From NCBI GenBank assembly GCA_017427285.1, contig JAFRTE010000012.1, positions 62,001-126,000 on the forward strand: a stretch of 64,000 nucleotides of DNA, given 5' to 3'. Shown here piece after piece: positions 47,487-57,291 of the stretch. Both the position numbers and the translations under genes were made by a program. The DNA comes from Clostridia bacterium (GTDB lineage: Bacteria; Bacillota; Clostridia; Oscillospirales; UBA644). Position 1 is the stretch's first letter. Each line of letters starts with the position of its first letter. The notes under the pieces are model-generated. The model worked only from the letters and a program-made list of their open reading frames with translations, did not search any database and was not told where the DNA came from.

Positions 47487-48023
47487 TCATTTAAAGAAAA
47501 TATTCGAAAAATACGTTACGGTGTTCGCTCCGTTTATATAGTGTATGCCTGCCGCGGCGGCTTCCTTGTATACCATGATGCCGTAGCTTTCGACCGAGGG
47601 CATCATATCGTCGGGAAAACGGCACGGCGCGTCGGGATACGTGCATTTTTCGCAGTTTCCGCATCCTTCCGAGGAAAGCGCGAAAAAGTCGTCGCCGAAG
47701 GTTTCCTTAAAAAGCAGTCTTACCTTCTTTGATACGGCTTTGTGGCGGACCATTGCCTCGGTCATTCCCTCAAAGTCGAAAGAATCTTCAAGATCGCCTT
47801 TTGTTGAGAAAACGAGGACGTTTTTATATTTCATGCACTTTTCCCTGCATTCTTCCTCCGTGCCGCAGCCGGGAGGGCAGCACCAAGTTTTTGCGTATGA
47901 TCCGCATCTGTTTGCGGCGCACATTTCGCGGACTTCATGCTCGAAAGGCACGTTTTCCACGGGGATAATTCCGTATTCGTGAACGCCGAGCTCTTTGATC
48001 TTTTCCAGAAATTCGTTATTCAT
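47487..48023 (-). CDS. DUF2284 cysteine-rich metal-binding protein
   Basis: A 178-residue protein of the DUF2284 family. It has many cysteines in pairs: CAANRCGSY and CCPPGCG at about 35-58, ECREKC, and GCGNCEKCTYPDAPC at about 125-139, suggesting metal or Fe-S cluster binding; the last resembles a ferredoxin-like cluster motif. Function unknown. The ATG at 48023 follows GGGAG, overlapping nothing and lying one base from the pepF stop; an upstream start at 48044 would overlap it. Confidence 0.85.
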   Translation of the reverse strand: MNNEFLEKIKELGVHEYGIIPVENVPFEHEVREMCAANRCGSYAKTWCCPPGCGTEEECREKCMKYKNVLVFSTKGDLEDSFDFEGMTEAMVRHKAVSKKVRLLFKETFGDDFFALSSEGCGNCEKCTYPDAPCRFPDDMMPSVESYGIMVYKEAAAAGIHYINGANTVTYFSNIFFK

Positions 48024-48024
48024 T

Positions 48025-49710
48025 TTACTGCTCCCTTTCAGCAATTTTTTTCAGTTCCGCCGCAATGTTTTTAAGCGCGCCGTCTTCAAACGGAGACATA
48101 AATCCCGCGTCGGAAACAAGCTCTGTAAAATATTTCGAGCCGGCAGCCGTTACAAAGCGGTCGTAGCGCGAAAAAGCGTCGGCGTTGCCGTGAAGCATGG
48201 CGATAAGAAAATCGAAAGCCACGGTCTGCGCAAGACAGTAATCGATATAGTAAAACGGACGTTCGTAAATATGGCTCTGATACTGCCAGCGGCCGCCCTC
48301 TTCCATATAGGCGATCCCTTCGCTTGACATATACGGACGGAATTTCGCTTCGAGCTCAAGCCACAGTTTCTTTCTTTCTGCGGGCGTCATTTCCGGGTTT
48401 TCGTATACGCACTGCTGGAAATAGTCTACCATGGTGCCGTAAGGAATAAACGAAATTGCGTTGTTTAAATGCATGGCGCAGTATTCCTCGGATTTTTCGC
48501 CGAAGAAAAGCGGCATCCACTTCCATGCGAAAAATTCCATAGACATCGAGTGGACCTCGGCGGTCTCCATGCCGAAGCTGCGAAGCTCGGGTGTAAGCGG
48601 TCCGTTCATCGCCTTGTATGCTGCGATCGCATGTCCCGCCTCGTGGGTCAAAACGTCTATGTCGCCGTATGTGCCGTTGAAATTCGCAAAGATAAACGGC
48701 ATTTTGTAGTCGGGCAGATCGATACAGTATCCGCCGCCCGATTTACCCTCTCTTGCAAGGACGTCGAAAAGGTCGTTTTCAAGCATAAAATCAATGAATT
48801 CGCCCGTAAGCGGAGACATCTCTTTATACATTTTTCTTCCGTTTTCAAAGATCTCTTCGGGCGTGCCCTTCGGTTCGGGGTTTCCGTCTTTGAAAGTGAT
48901 CGGATCGTCGTAAAGCATTATGCGGTCAATACCGAGATTTTCCGCCTGCTCCGCCTTTCTCTCGCATACAAACGGCACCCAGTCGTTGAGCACCTGCTTG
49001 CGGAAAGCGGCTATGTCTTCGGGAGAATAGCAGTCTCTTCCCATGCGGTAATATCCGAGCTCAACATAGTTTTTATATCCCATTTTCTTCGCCATGCGGT
49101 CGCGGACCTTTACCATGCGGTCGAAAATATCGTCGAATTTATCGGCGTTTTGCTTCATCCATTCGCCCTGAGCGTTAAATGCGGCTTTTCTCGTTTCGCG
49201 GTCAGGGCTTTCCTTGAATTTTCCGAGCTGCGGTATATTGTATTCTCCGCCTTTAAACGGTATTTTTGCGGAAGAAAGCAGCTTTTTGTATTCTGTCTGA
49301 AGCTTCGCCTCTTCAACGCAGTCCTCCGCGATTATCGGATCGAACGCCTTCATCGATATTTCGTAATCCTTGAAAATCTTCGGCGAAAGCGCTTTTTCGA
49401 GCTCGGCGCGGAATTTCGATCCGAGCATCTTTTTGCGGAAAACAAGACCCATTTCCTCAAAAACGGGGCCGTTTTCGTTCATCCACTCGATTTCGTCAGA
49501 ATAGAATTTATCTCTCGTGTCGAGCGTAAAGCGGACGTATGCAAGGGAGTTTTGCGTTGAAACGGTTTCCGTCATGGCGATAAACTCGTTGTAGATCTTC
49601 AGCTGTTCTTCGGCGGAAGAAGCGGAGTCAAACGCCGAAAAAAGCGTTTCCGCGCGCGCTTTCAAAGCGGCGATATCGGGTCTTTGATATTTTATTTCGG
49701 AAATCTTCAT
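48025..49710 (-). CDS. oligoendopeptidase F-like M3 metallopeptidase
   Basis: A 561-residue M3-family zinc peptidase (pepF-like). The zinc motif is HEAGH (about residue 354 on, in LTHEAGHAIAAYKA), followed some 25 residues later by the second-ligand region. The rest is helical, as in the family, and it lacks a signal peptide, so it acts in the cytoplasm on short peptides. It lies between the HPr-like gene and DUF2284 in a likely three-gene operon. Confidence 0.94.
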   Translation of the reverse strand: MKISEIKYQRPDIAALKARAETLFSAFDSASSAEEQLKIYNEFIAMTETVSTQNSLAYVRFTLDTRDKFYSDEIEWMNENGPVFEEMGLVFRKKMLGSKFRAELEKALSPKIFKDYEISMKAFDPIIAEDCVEEAKLQTEYKKLLSSAKIPFKGGEYNIPQLGKFKESPDRETRKAAFNAQGEWMKQNADKFDDIFDRMVKVRDRMAKKMGYKNYVELGYYRMGRDCYSPEDIAAFRKQVLNDWVPFVCERKAEQAENLGIDRIMLYDDPITFKDGNPEPKGTPEEIFENGRKMYKEMSPLTGEFIDFMLENDLFDVLAREGKSGGGYCIDLPDYKMPFIFANFNGTYGDIDVLTHEAGHAIAAYKAMNGPLTPELRSFGMETAEVHSMSMEFFAWKWMPLFFGEKSEEYCAMHLNNAISFIPYGTMVDYFQQCVYENPEMTPAERKKLWLELEAKFRPYMSSEGIAYMEEGGRWQYQSHIYERPFYYIDYCLAQTVAFDFLIAMLHGNADAFSRYDRFVTAAGSKYFTELVSDAGFMSPFEDGALKNIAAELKKIAEREQ

Positions 49711-49734
49711 TTTCTTGCCCCTTTCCTTTTGGTT

Positions 49735-49962
49735 TTATTCTTCTTTGTATTCAAATTCGGCGAAAATACCGGTTTTATCCTCGTCTTCGGGAGAAAAAAC
49801 TTCGAGCGTGAGCGGTTTTGACAGATCCAGACTGAAAATGCCCATTATCGACTTTGCGTCAACCGTGTATCTGCCTAATTTCAGGTCGATATCGCCGGGA
49901 AACGCAGCGGCAAGATTAACGAATTTTTTAACTTTTTCGACGGAATCAAGAAGTATTGTCAT
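49735..49962 (-). CDS. HPr-like protein lacking the phosphorylated histidine
   Basis: A 75-residue protein with the HPr fold pattern: the regulatory-site region AKSIMGIFSLDL matches HPr's KSIMGVMSL (Ser46 equivalent kept). The N-terminal active-site loop, GIHARPAT in true HPr, is replaced by DSVEKVKKF with no histidine anywhere in the protein. It cannot carry phosphate from enzyme I, but it could still be a target of HPr kinase or a regulator. ATG at 49962 with GGAG upstream. It precedes pepF by 24 bp. Confidence 0.82.
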   Translation of the reverse strand: MTILLDSVEKVKKFVNLAAAFPGDIDLKLGRYTVDAKSIMGIFSLDLSKPLTLEVFSPEDEDKTGIFAEFEYKEE

Positions 49963-50015
49963 GATCTCTGTCTCCTTTTTTGAAACTGACGGCAAACGCC
50001 GTTAAAATATGTTAA

Positions 50016-50044
50016 AGTATAGCAGATAATTTATTATAAGTCAA
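50016..50044 (-). promoter_or_regulatory. sigma-A-type promoter for the HPr-like/pepF/DUF2284 operon
   Basis: On the minus strand TTGACT (50039-50044) and TATACT (50016-50021) are separated by 17 bases, about 55 bases before the HPr-like start codon. Confidence 0.75.
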
Positions 50045-50111
50045 GGTTTTATCGTGAAAAAACGGCGAAAAAAAGCTGATTTTTGCGGTAACCGAAGATA
50101 CGGAGCGATAT

Positions 50112-51398
50112 ATGACTTTTTATGTTTACACTCTCGGCTGCAAGGTAAATCACTACGAAAGCGGAGCGATCGCAAAAGAGTTTGAAAAAAACGGCGCCTT
50201 TGAGGCAAAGGACGGAAAGACCTGCGACGTTTACATAGTAAACACCTGCGCGGTAACGGAAGAAAGCGTAAGAAAATCAAAGCAGGCGGTTCGCCGCGCC
50301 AAAAGAAACAATCCGTCCGCTGTAACGGTAGTTTGCGGATGCGCGCCGCATTCGGACGTTTCACTGGCGGAAAGTTTGCCCGAGGCGGATATAATCGTCG
50401 GCAATTCGGAAAAATCGCGGCTTTTCGAGCTTGTCTGCGAGTTTTTCAAAACGGGCGAAAGGATCGTTGAAATAGGCGACATTTCAAAAGAAAAAAAGAT
50501 AGATATGCTCAAAGCCGGAAAGAGGGAGAAAACGAGAGGCGTTTTGAAAATTCAGGACGGCTGCAACAATTTCTGTTCGTATTGCGTTATTCCGTTTACG
50601 CGCGGCAGAATCCGCTCAAAGGATATCGAAAGCGCCGTTGACGAGGCAAAAGAGCTTGTCTGCGAGGGCTGCAAAGAGATAGTCCTTACCGGCATCCATC
50701 TTGACAATTACGGCATGGAAACGGGGAAATTCGACCTTTGCTCTCTTCTTTTGCGCCTTGACGCCATAGAAGGGCTCGAAAGGGTGCGTCTGAGCTCGCT
50801 CGAACCCGTATTTATAACGGAAGAAAACGTAAATAAGATAAAAAACGTTAAAAATCTATGCCGCCATTTTCATCTTTCGTTGCAAAGCGGATGCGAAAAA
50901 ACGCTTCGCGCAATGAACAGGCATTATACCCCCGAGGAGTTTTTATCCGCCGTTGAGCTTTTGAGAAGGACTTTTGACGGATGCTCGGTCACTACCGACA
51001 TTATCACGGGTTTTCCGGGCGAAACGGACGAGGATTTCTGTATTTCGCTTGAATTTGCGAAAAAAGTCGGTTTTTCAAAAGTCCACGTCTTTCCGTATTC
51101 CGAAAGGAAAGGCACCGTCGCCGCGGCGATGGAAAACAGAGTTCCGAAAGAAATACGCGAAGAGCGGTGCAAAAAAATTATAGCCGCGTGCGCGGAAGGC
51201 GAGGAAAACTACAGAAAAGAGCTTATCGGCAAGGTAAAATCCGTGCTTTTCGAAACGGAAGAAAACGGATTTTATTCGGGATATACGGAAGAATACGTTG
51301 AGGTAAGGGTAAAAACCGATAAAAATATCTCAAGCCTCATCCTGCCCGTTAAGATCACGGACGTCTGCAAAAACGTTACAACGGGCGTTCTCGCGTGA
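50112..51398 (+). CDS. mtaB: tRNA (N6-L-threonylcarbamoyladenosine(37)-C2)-methylthiotransferase
   Basis: Radical SAM methylthiotransferase that adds a methylthio group to t6A37 in tRNA. The 428-residue protein has an N-terminal UPF0004 domain (YTLGCKVNHYES, VNTCAVT, VCGCAPHS: cysteines for the auxiliary cluster), then the radical SAM motif CNNFCSYC at about 154-161, and a C-terminal TRAM-like domain (about 365-428). MtaB assignment rests on the N-terminal YTLGCKVN pattern. It diverges from the HPr-like operon. Confidence 0.93.
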   Translation: MTFYVYTLGCKVNHYESGAIAKEFEKNGAFEAKDGKTCDVYIVNTCAVTEESVRKSKQAVRRAKRNNPSAVTVVCGCAPHSDVSLAESLPEADIIVGNSEKSRLFELVCEFFKTGERIVEIGDISKEKKIDMLKAGKREKTRGVLKIQDGCNNFCSYCVIPFTRGRIRSKDIESAVDEAKELVCEGCKEIVLTGIHLDNYGMETGKFDLCSLLLRLDAIEGLERVRLSSLEPVFITEENVNKIKNVKNLCRHFHLSLQSGCEKTLRAMNRHYTPEEFLSAVELLRRTFDGCSVTTDIITGFPGETDEDFCISLEFAKKVGFSKVHVFPYSERKGTVAAAMENRVPKEIREERCKKIIAACAEGEENYRKELIGKVKSVLFETEENGFYSGYTEEYVEVRVKTDKNISSLILPVKITDVCKNVTTGVLA

Positions 51399-51417
51399 AA
51401 TTTTGCCCCGTCACCTA

Positions 51418-51446
51418 TTGAAATAATAATAAAAATATGTTATAAT
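51418..51446 (+). promoter_or_regulatory. sigma-A-type promoter for purL operon
   Basis: TTGAAA (51418-51423) and TATAAT (51441-51446) are separated by 17 bases, giving a purL leader of about 55-60 bases, too short for a purine riboswitch; none was seen. Confidence 0.75.
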
Positions 51447-51509
51447 AAAGAATAAATCAAAAATCAATAAAGTATAATTATACAAAAAATACGATCTGCG
51501 GAGAAAACG

Positions 51510-54500
51510 ATGGTTTACAGAATTTATTCCGAAAAGAAAAAAGAATATGCGGTCGAAGCGGGCGCGCTTGCTTCCGACCTTGCAAGAACACTCGGCGAAG
51601 ACGTTAAAAACGTCCGTATTTTCAACAGATACGACGTTGAAGGCGTTTCCGCGGAGGACTTTGAGCGTGCAAAACGGCTGATTTTTTCCGAGCCGAACGT
51701 TGACGACATATACGACGCGCTTCCGCCGTTTGAAAACGGAGAAAGGGTTTTTGCCTCGGAATTTCTTCCGGGACAGTTTGACGTCCGCGCGGACTCGTGC
51801 GCGCAGTGCTTCTCTCTTCTTACCGAAAAGGAACGTCCCGCGGTAAGAAGCGGCAAGGTTTTTGCGATCGAGGGCAATATCACCGACGAAGGGTTTGAAA
51901 AAATAAAGAAATATCTTATAAACCCCGTCGAGTCGAGAGAAGCTTCCTTTGAAAAACCGCTTACGCTCGAAACTGAATACGATATCCCCACCGAGGTCGA
52001 AACGCTTTACGGCTTCAATACTCTCGACCGCTCCGCGCTCGAAAAATTCGTCCGCGGCTACGGACTTGCGATGGATATCGACGATATCGTCTTTTTGCAG
52101 AAATATTTCAGAGATACCGAAGAACGTGACCCGACCGTTACGGAGATCCGCATGATAGACACCTACTGGTCGGATCACTGCCGCCATACTACTTTTTCCA
52201 CCGTCATAGACGACGCGGAAATAGATATCCCATACGTTAAAGACGCATACAACAAATATCTTTCATATCGCGAAGAGCTCGGCGCAGAAAAGCCAGTCTG
52301 TCTTATGGATATCGCGACGATAGGCGGAAAACTGCTTAAAAAACGCGGACTTCTCAAGGATCTCGACGTTTCCGAAGAGATAAACGCATGCTCGGTAAAG
52401 GTAAAGGCAAAGGTTGACGGAGTTGAAAGAGACACCCTTTTGATGTTCAAAAACGAAACGCACAACCATCCCACGGAGATCGAACCTTTCGGCGGCGCGG
52501 CAACGTGTCTCGGCGGCGCGATAAGAGATCCGCTTTCGGGCAGAGCGTATGTATATCAGGCAATGAGAGTTACCGGCGCTGCGGACCCGAGAACGCCGTT
52601 TGAAAAAACGCTCAAGGGCAAGCTTCCGCAAAGAAAGATCACAACCACCGCCGCTGCGGGCTACAGCTCATACGGCAACCAGATAGGTCTTGCCACCGGC
52701 ATAGTAAACGAGTTTTACCACGAGGGCTACGTTGCCAAAAGAATGGAGATAGGCGCTGTAATAGGCGCGGTTGAAGAGAAAAACGTCGTTCGCGAACGTC
52801 CCGAAGCGGGGGACGTGATAATCCTTCTCGGCGGCGCTACCGGCAGAGACGGATGCGGAGGAGCAACGGGCTCATCAAAACAGCACACGCTCGACTCTAT
52901 AACCGAGTGCGGAGCGGAAGTCCAGAAAGGCAACCCCGTAGAAGAGCTTAAAATACAGAAAATGTTCAGAAGACCAGAAGTTACAAAGCTCATAAAGCGC
53001 TGCAACGATTTCGGCGCGGGCGGCGTTTCGGTAGCTGTCGGCGAGCTTGCGGACGGTCTTGACATCGATTTAAACAAAGTCCCCAAAAAATACGAAGGAC
53101 TTGACGGCACGGAGCTTGCGATATCCGAATCACAGGAGAGAATGGCGGTTGTCGTAGATAAAAACGACGCCGAAACGTTTATAAAATATGCGGCGGAAGA
53201 AAATCTCAACGCAGTAAAGATCGCCGTCGTTACCGATACAAACAGACTTGTAATGCACTGGAACGGCAGGGAGACCGTTAATATTTCGCGCGACTTTTTA
53301 AACAGCAACGGAGCGGAAAAACACACGTCCGTAAAAGTATCCGAAAAGGAAACGCCGTCAAAAACGCCCGATTTTTCGGGATTTGCCGAAAAAATGAACG
53401 CACTTGTTTCAGACCTTAACGTATGCTGCCAGAAAGGGCTTGTCGAAAGATTCGACGGTTCGATAGGCGCAAGAAGCGTGCTCTGGCCTTTCGGCGGAAA
53501 AGAGCAGCTTACGCCGTCTCAGGCGATGGCGGCAAAAATACCGTGTTTAAAGGGCGAAAGCGGCACGGCTTCCGTAATGGCTTACGGCTTCGACCCGTAT
53601 CTCTCCTCGGAAAGTCCGTTTAAAGGCGCGGTCTTTGCGATCTGCGAGAGCGTTGCAAAGCTCGTTGCGGCAGGATGTTCGCCCGACAGAATGTGGCTTT
53701 CTTTGCAGGAATATTTTGAAAGCACGAAAAACGATCCCGAGCGCTGGGGCAAGCCGTTCGAAGCGCTTTTAGGCGCGCTTACCGCTCAGATCGGGCTCGG
53801 AATCGCGGCGATCGGCGGAAAAGACTCTATGTCGGGTACTTTTGAGGATATAGACGTCCCGCCTACGCTCGTTTCGTTTGCAGTATCAACGGCTGATGCG
53901 GACAAAATAAAATCAAACGAATTCAAAACGGAAAACGGCTATATTTACGCATGCCTTCCCGAATATACAAAGAGCGGACTTCCGAAATTCGCGTCGCTGA
54001 AAGAAAACTACGCGCTCATGCATGCGGTCGTAAACTGCGATTTCTGCAAAGCGTGCTCGGCGATAACCTCCGGCGGTATAGCCGAAGCGGTATTCAAAAT
54101 GGCGGCAGGCAACTCAAAAGGCGTTGAGATCTCTTCGGGCATAGACGAGGAAACGCTTTTTACCCCGTATTACGGCGGGTTTGTTTTCGAAACCGATACT
54201 CCTATGAGCGGATTTAAAAAAGTCGGCAGAGTAACCGCCGCGAAATGCATAACATACAAGGGCGAAAGCGTTTTTACGGATAGTCTTGTAAGAACGTGGA
54301 AATCCGTGCTTGAAGACGTTTTTCCGCTCGAATGCAGAGACGCGAAGGGCACGGCGAAAAAATACGTCTGCGAAACGCGGTCCGACAAATCTCCGCTTAT
54401 AAAGAAAGCGAGACCGAAGGTGATAATCCCGGCGTTTCCCGGCACAAACTGCGAATACGATTCGGCGAGAGCATTTGAAACGGCGGGCGCGGAAACAGAG

Positions 54501-55208
54501 ATACTGCTCATAAGAAACCGCACGGCTCTCGATATTTCGGGAAGCGTTGAAAGACTTGAAAGAGCGCTTGAATCGGCTCAGATCCTTATGATCCCGGGCG
54601 GCTTTTCAGGCGGCGACGAACCCGAAGGCTCCGGCAAATTTATAGCAACGTTTTTCCGAAACGAACGCATAAAGGATATCGTAAACAGGCGCATAAAAAC
54701 CGACGATTTTCTCATCCTCGGCATATGCAACGGTTTTCAGGCGCTTATAAAGCTCGGTCTTCTGCCTTACGGCGAGATACGAGATATAGACGAAACGTCG
54801 CCAACTCTTACCTTCAACTCGATAGGCAGACATCAGTCGCTATACGTTGATACGAGAGTGTCCTCGGTAAAATCGCCCTGGATGAACAACTGCTCGCTCG
54901 GCGATATTTACACCGTACCGGTATCTCACGGCGAAGGAAGATTCGTCGCGACCCCCGAAATGCTTGCTACGCTTGCGAAGAACGGACAGATCGCCACTCA
55001 GTATGCAGACAAAACAGGAGCGCCGTCTATGGATATAAAATACAATCCCAATACCTCCGCGGACGCGATCGAAGGAATATTCTCTCCCGACGGAAAGATA
55101 TTCGGCAAAATGGGCCACTGCGAGAGACGCGGCGAAAACATTGCGATAAACATTCCCGGCAGAAAAAACATGAAGATTTTTGAGGCCGGAGTTGAATATT
55201 TTAAATAA
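51510..55208 (+). CDS. purL: phosphoribosylformylglycinamidine synthase (single chain)
   Basis: Fourth step of purine synthesis: FGAR plus glutamine and ATP to FGAM. The 1232-residue protein fuses the synthase with its glutaminase. Features in order: an N-terminal PurS-like part, the ATP-binding region with SDHCRHTTF at about 224-232 and HNHPTEIEPF at about 318-327, a second AIRS-like half, and from about residue 970 a class I glutamine amidotransferase with PAFPGTNCEYD and the nucleophile in LGICNGFQAL. Typical of the long clostridial form. Confidence 0.97.
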   Translation: MVYRIYSEKKKEYAVEAGALASDLARTLGEDVKNVRIFNRYDVEGVSAEDFERAKRLIFSEPNVDDIYDALPPFENGERVFASEFLPGQFDVRADSCAQCFSLLTEKERPAVRSGKVFAIEGNITDEGFEKIKKYLINPVESREASFEKPLTLETEYDIPTEVETLYGFNTLDRSALEKFVRGYGLAMDIDDIVFLQKYFRDTEERDPTVTEIRMIDTYWSDHCRHTTFSTVIDDAEIDIPYVKDAYNKYLSYREELGAEKPVCLMDIATIGGKLLKKRGLLKDLDVSEEINACSVKVKAKVDGVERDTLLMFKNETHNHPTEIEPFGGAATCLGGAIRDPLSGRAYVYQAMRVTGAADPRTPFEKTLKGKLPQRKITTTAAAGYSSYGNQIGLATGIVNEFYHEGYVAKRMEIGAVIGAVEEKNVVRERPEAGDVIILLGGATGRDGCGGATGSSKQHTLDSITECGAEVQKGNPVEELKIQKMFRRPEVTKLIKRCNDFGAGGVSVAVGELADGLDIDLNKVPKKYEGLDGTELAISESQERMAVVVDKNDAETFIKYAAEENLNAVKIAVVTDTNRLVMHWNGRETVNISRDFLNSNGAEKHTSVKVSEKETPSKTPDFSGFAEKMNALVSDLNVCCQKGLVERFDGSIGARSVLWPFGGKEQLTPSQAMAAKIPCLKGESGTASVMAYGFDPYLSSESPFKGAVFAICESVAKLVAAGCSPDRMWLSLQEYFESTKNDPERWGKPFEALLGALTAQIGLGIAAIGGKDSMSGTFEDIDVPPTLVSFAVSTADADKIKSNEFKTENGYIYACLPEYTKSGLPKFASLKENYALMHAVVNCDFCKACSAITSGGIAEAVFKMAAGNSKGVEISSGIDEETLFTPYYGGFVFETDTPMSGFKKVGRVTAAKCITYKGESVFTDSLVRTWKSVLEDVFPLECRDAKGTAKKYVCETRSDKSPLIKKARPKVIIPAFPGTNCEYDSARAFETAGAETEILLIRNRTALDISGSVERLERALESAQILMIPGGFSGGDEPEGSGKFIATFFRNERIKDIVNRRIKTDDFLILGICNGFQALIKLGLLPYGEIRDIDETSPTLTFNSIGRHQSLYVDTRVSSVKSPWMNNCSLGDIYTVPVSHGEGRFVATPEMLATLAKNGQIATQYADKTGAPSMDIKYNPNTSADAIEGIFSPDGKIFGKMGHCERRGENIAINIPGRKNMKIFEAGVEYFK

Positions 55209-55209
55209 T

Positions 55210-55809
55210 ATGGAAAAAATACTTGTAGTAGCGTCAAACAACAAAAACAAAATACGCGAAATAAAGCAGATCCTCGGCGATATTTTCACTCCCGTATCTC
55301 TTTCTGAGGCGGGAATAACCTCCGATCCCGAGGAAACGGGCAAAACGTTTCTCGAAAACGCCGTAATAAAAGCGAAAGCCGCCGCTGAAGCGAGCGGAAA
55401 GGCTGCTATTGCAGATGACAGCGGTCTTTGCGTATTCGCGCTTGACGGAGAACCGGGCGTTTATTCTGCGAGATACGCATGCAAGGACGGAGAACACGAA
55501 AATGCGTCCGACGAAAAAAACAACGAAAAGCTCATCCGCAAAATGGAAGGCGTTGCAGACAGGCGCGCCGTTTTCAGAAGCGCCGTTGCGATAGTCTGGC
55601 CGGACGGAAAAACCGTTACCGCCGAAGGCGAATGTCCCGGAGTGATAACGCATACGCCGAGAGGGTCTAACGGCTTCGGATACGATCCGTATTTCCTCGT
55701 TGAAGAGTACGGAAAAACGTTTGCAGAGCTTGACGGCAGCGTAAAAAACGTAATAAGCCACAGGGCGCACGCTCTTGCGGCTCTTAAAAAGAAGCTTACG
55801 GAGCTTTGA
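55210..55809 (+). CDS. rdgB: XTP/dITP diphosphatase
   Basis: House-cleaning nucleotide pyrophosphatase that removes inosine- and xanthosine-type triphosphates. The 199-residue protein has ASNNKNKIREI at about 8-18, the acidic metal site ADDSGLCV at about 68-75 and the C-terminal SHRAHAL. The ATG at 55210 begins one base after the purL stop; an upstream in-frame start at 55180 lies within purL. Next to purL, it fits purine metabolism. Confidence 0.95.
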   Translation: MEKILVVASNNKNKIREIKQILGDIFTPVSLSEAGITSDPEETGKTFLENAVIKAKAAAEASGKAAIADDSGLCVFALDGEPGVYSARYACKDGEHENASDEKNNEKLIRKMEGVADRRAVFRSAVAIVWPDGKTVTAEGECPGVITHTPRGSNGFGYDPYFLVEEYGKTFAELDGSVKNVISHRAHALAALKKKLTEL

Positions 55810-55827
55810 GCTTCGGGAAAGGGAAAA

Positions 55828-56115
55828 ATGACCGGAAAACAGCGCGCATACCTCCGTTCGCTCGCCTCAAAGCAGGAAGCGATACTGCATATAGGCAAGG
55901 GCGGAATGAACGACAATATAATAAAGCAGGCGGACGACGCACTTGAAGCAAGAGAGCTTATAAAGCTTAAATGCCTTGAAAACTGCGAGCTTACGCCGAG
56001 ACAGGCGGCCGAGGAGATCGCCGCAAGGTGCTCCGCTGAGGTTATTACGACCATCGGCTCGAAAGCTGTTCTTTACAGACGTTCGAAAAAGCCGAAAATA
56101 GAGCTTCCCAGATGA
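55828..56115 (+). CDS. yhbY: YhbY-type CRM RNA-binding protein
   Basis: A 95-residue protein with a single CRM domain: LRSLASKQEAILHIGKGGMND includes the GxxG-type loop GKGG, and the body ends with KAVLYRRSKKPK. Relatives associate with pre-50S ribosomes. It overlaps the nadD start by four bases. Confidence 0.92.
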   Translation: MTGKQRAYLRSLASKQEAILHIGKGGMNDNIIKQADDALEARELIKLKCLENCELTPRQAAEEIAARCSAEVITTIGSKAVLYRRSKKPKIELPR

Positions 56116-57275
56116 TCACGGGCGTTTTCGGCGGCACGTTCGACCCTCCGCATATCGGTCACGTCGCCGCTCTGAAGGAATTTACGGCGAGATGCGGCGT
56201 TGAAAGGGTGCTCGTTATCCCCACAGGCGTACCTCCTCACAAAAAAGCGGGAATGACGGCGGATAAAGACCGCCTTGAAATGACAAAACTCGCAATTTCC
56301 GATATCCCCGTTGCGGGCGTATGCGATTACGAGGTAAAAAAAGGCGGAAAAAGCTATACCGTAGATACGCTTCAATGGCTTTCCGAAAAGCTGCCGAACG
56401 ATACTTTCGTCCTCTATACCGGCTCGGATATGTTTTTGTCGCTTCATACGTGGTACAACGCCGAAAAAATACTTTCGCTCTGCTCGGTAGCGGCGTTTTC
56501 AAGAACGGGCGACGACCGCGAAGCGCTCGAAAAACAGGCGGAGTCGCTTCGTGAAAGATACGGCGCAAGCGTTGCGGTCTACGATTTTTCTCCTACAGTG
56601 GTATCTTCAAGCGAAATACGCTCTATGATAGATACCGGCTCCGATTTTTACCCGTTTTTGCCCAAAAGCGTTTCGGAATATATAGAAAAAAACGGGCTTT
56701 ACGGCTTTGAGTATTACGGCTATAAAAAGTTTTTGCGCGAAAGACTTTCCGAAAAACGCTTTAACCACTCTCTCGGAGTTGCCAAAACGGCCCGGAAGCT
56801 TGCCGAAATATACGGAGCAGACGAAAAAAAAGCGTATCTTGCGGGACTTTTGCACGACATAACGAAAAATCTCGGTCCGTCAGAGCAGATAGAGTTTTGC
56901 ATAAAACACGGAATAGAGATGTCTGCGGACGATATCGAGTCTCCTCAGGTCCTTCATGCGGTCACGGGCGAATGGTATTTAAGAAAAGTGATCGGAATTA
57001 CAGACGAAGAGGTCCTTTCCGCCGCAAGATATCATACAACCGGCAGAAAAGGCATATCGCTGCTTGAAAAAATAGTATACGTCGCCGATTTTACCGAGCC
57101 CGGCCGCGATTATTCGGATGCCGACTATTACCGCGCGCTTTCCGAAAAAGACCTTGACAGGGCGCTTTTTGAGGGAATGAGATGGATAATGGAAGACAAA
57201 CGCCGAAAAGGCGAAAAAATACATAAAGATACGGTAGAAATGTTTGTTGAATACGCAAATAAAGGATACAGATAA
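56112..57275 (+). CDS. fused NadD nicotinate-nucleotide adenylyltransferase and YqeK-like HD domain
   Basis: A 387-residue two-domain protein. Residues 1-195 form NadD, which makes nicotinate adenine dinucleotide, with GGTFDPPHIGH at about 6-16 and SSSEIRSM at about 171-178. Residues about 200-387 form a YqeK-type HD phosphohydrolase (KRFNHSLGVAKTARKLA and LLHDITK with the metal-binding HD), a family known to split diadenosine tetraphosphate. In most Bacillota these are two adjacent genes; here they share one frame with a short tether. Confidence 0.93.
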   Translation: MITGVFGGTFDPPHIGHVAALKEFTARCGVERVLVIPTGVPPHKKAGMTADKDRLEMTKLAISDIPVAGVCDYEVKKGGKSYTVDTLQWLSEKLPNDTFVLYTGSDMFLSLHTWYNAEKILSLCSVAAFSRTGDDREALEKQAESLRERYGASVAVYDFSPTVVSSSEIRSMIDTGSDFYPFLPKSVSEYIEKNGLYGFEYYGYKKFLRERLSEKRFNHSLGVAKTARKLAEIYGADEKKAYLAGLLHDITKNLGPSEQIEFCIKHGIEMSADDIESPQVLHAVTGEWYLRKVIGITDEEVLSAARYHTTGRKGISLLEKIVYVADFTEPGRDYSDADYYRALSEKDLDRALFEGMRWIMEDKRRKGEKIHKDTVEMFVEYANKGYR

Positions 57276-57291
57276 AGAAGGGAATAATAAA

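Noticed and set aside
51447-51509. Purine riboswitch or PurR site before purL
   Set aside because: Leader is about 60 bases, with no conserved riboswitch core or PurBox pair.
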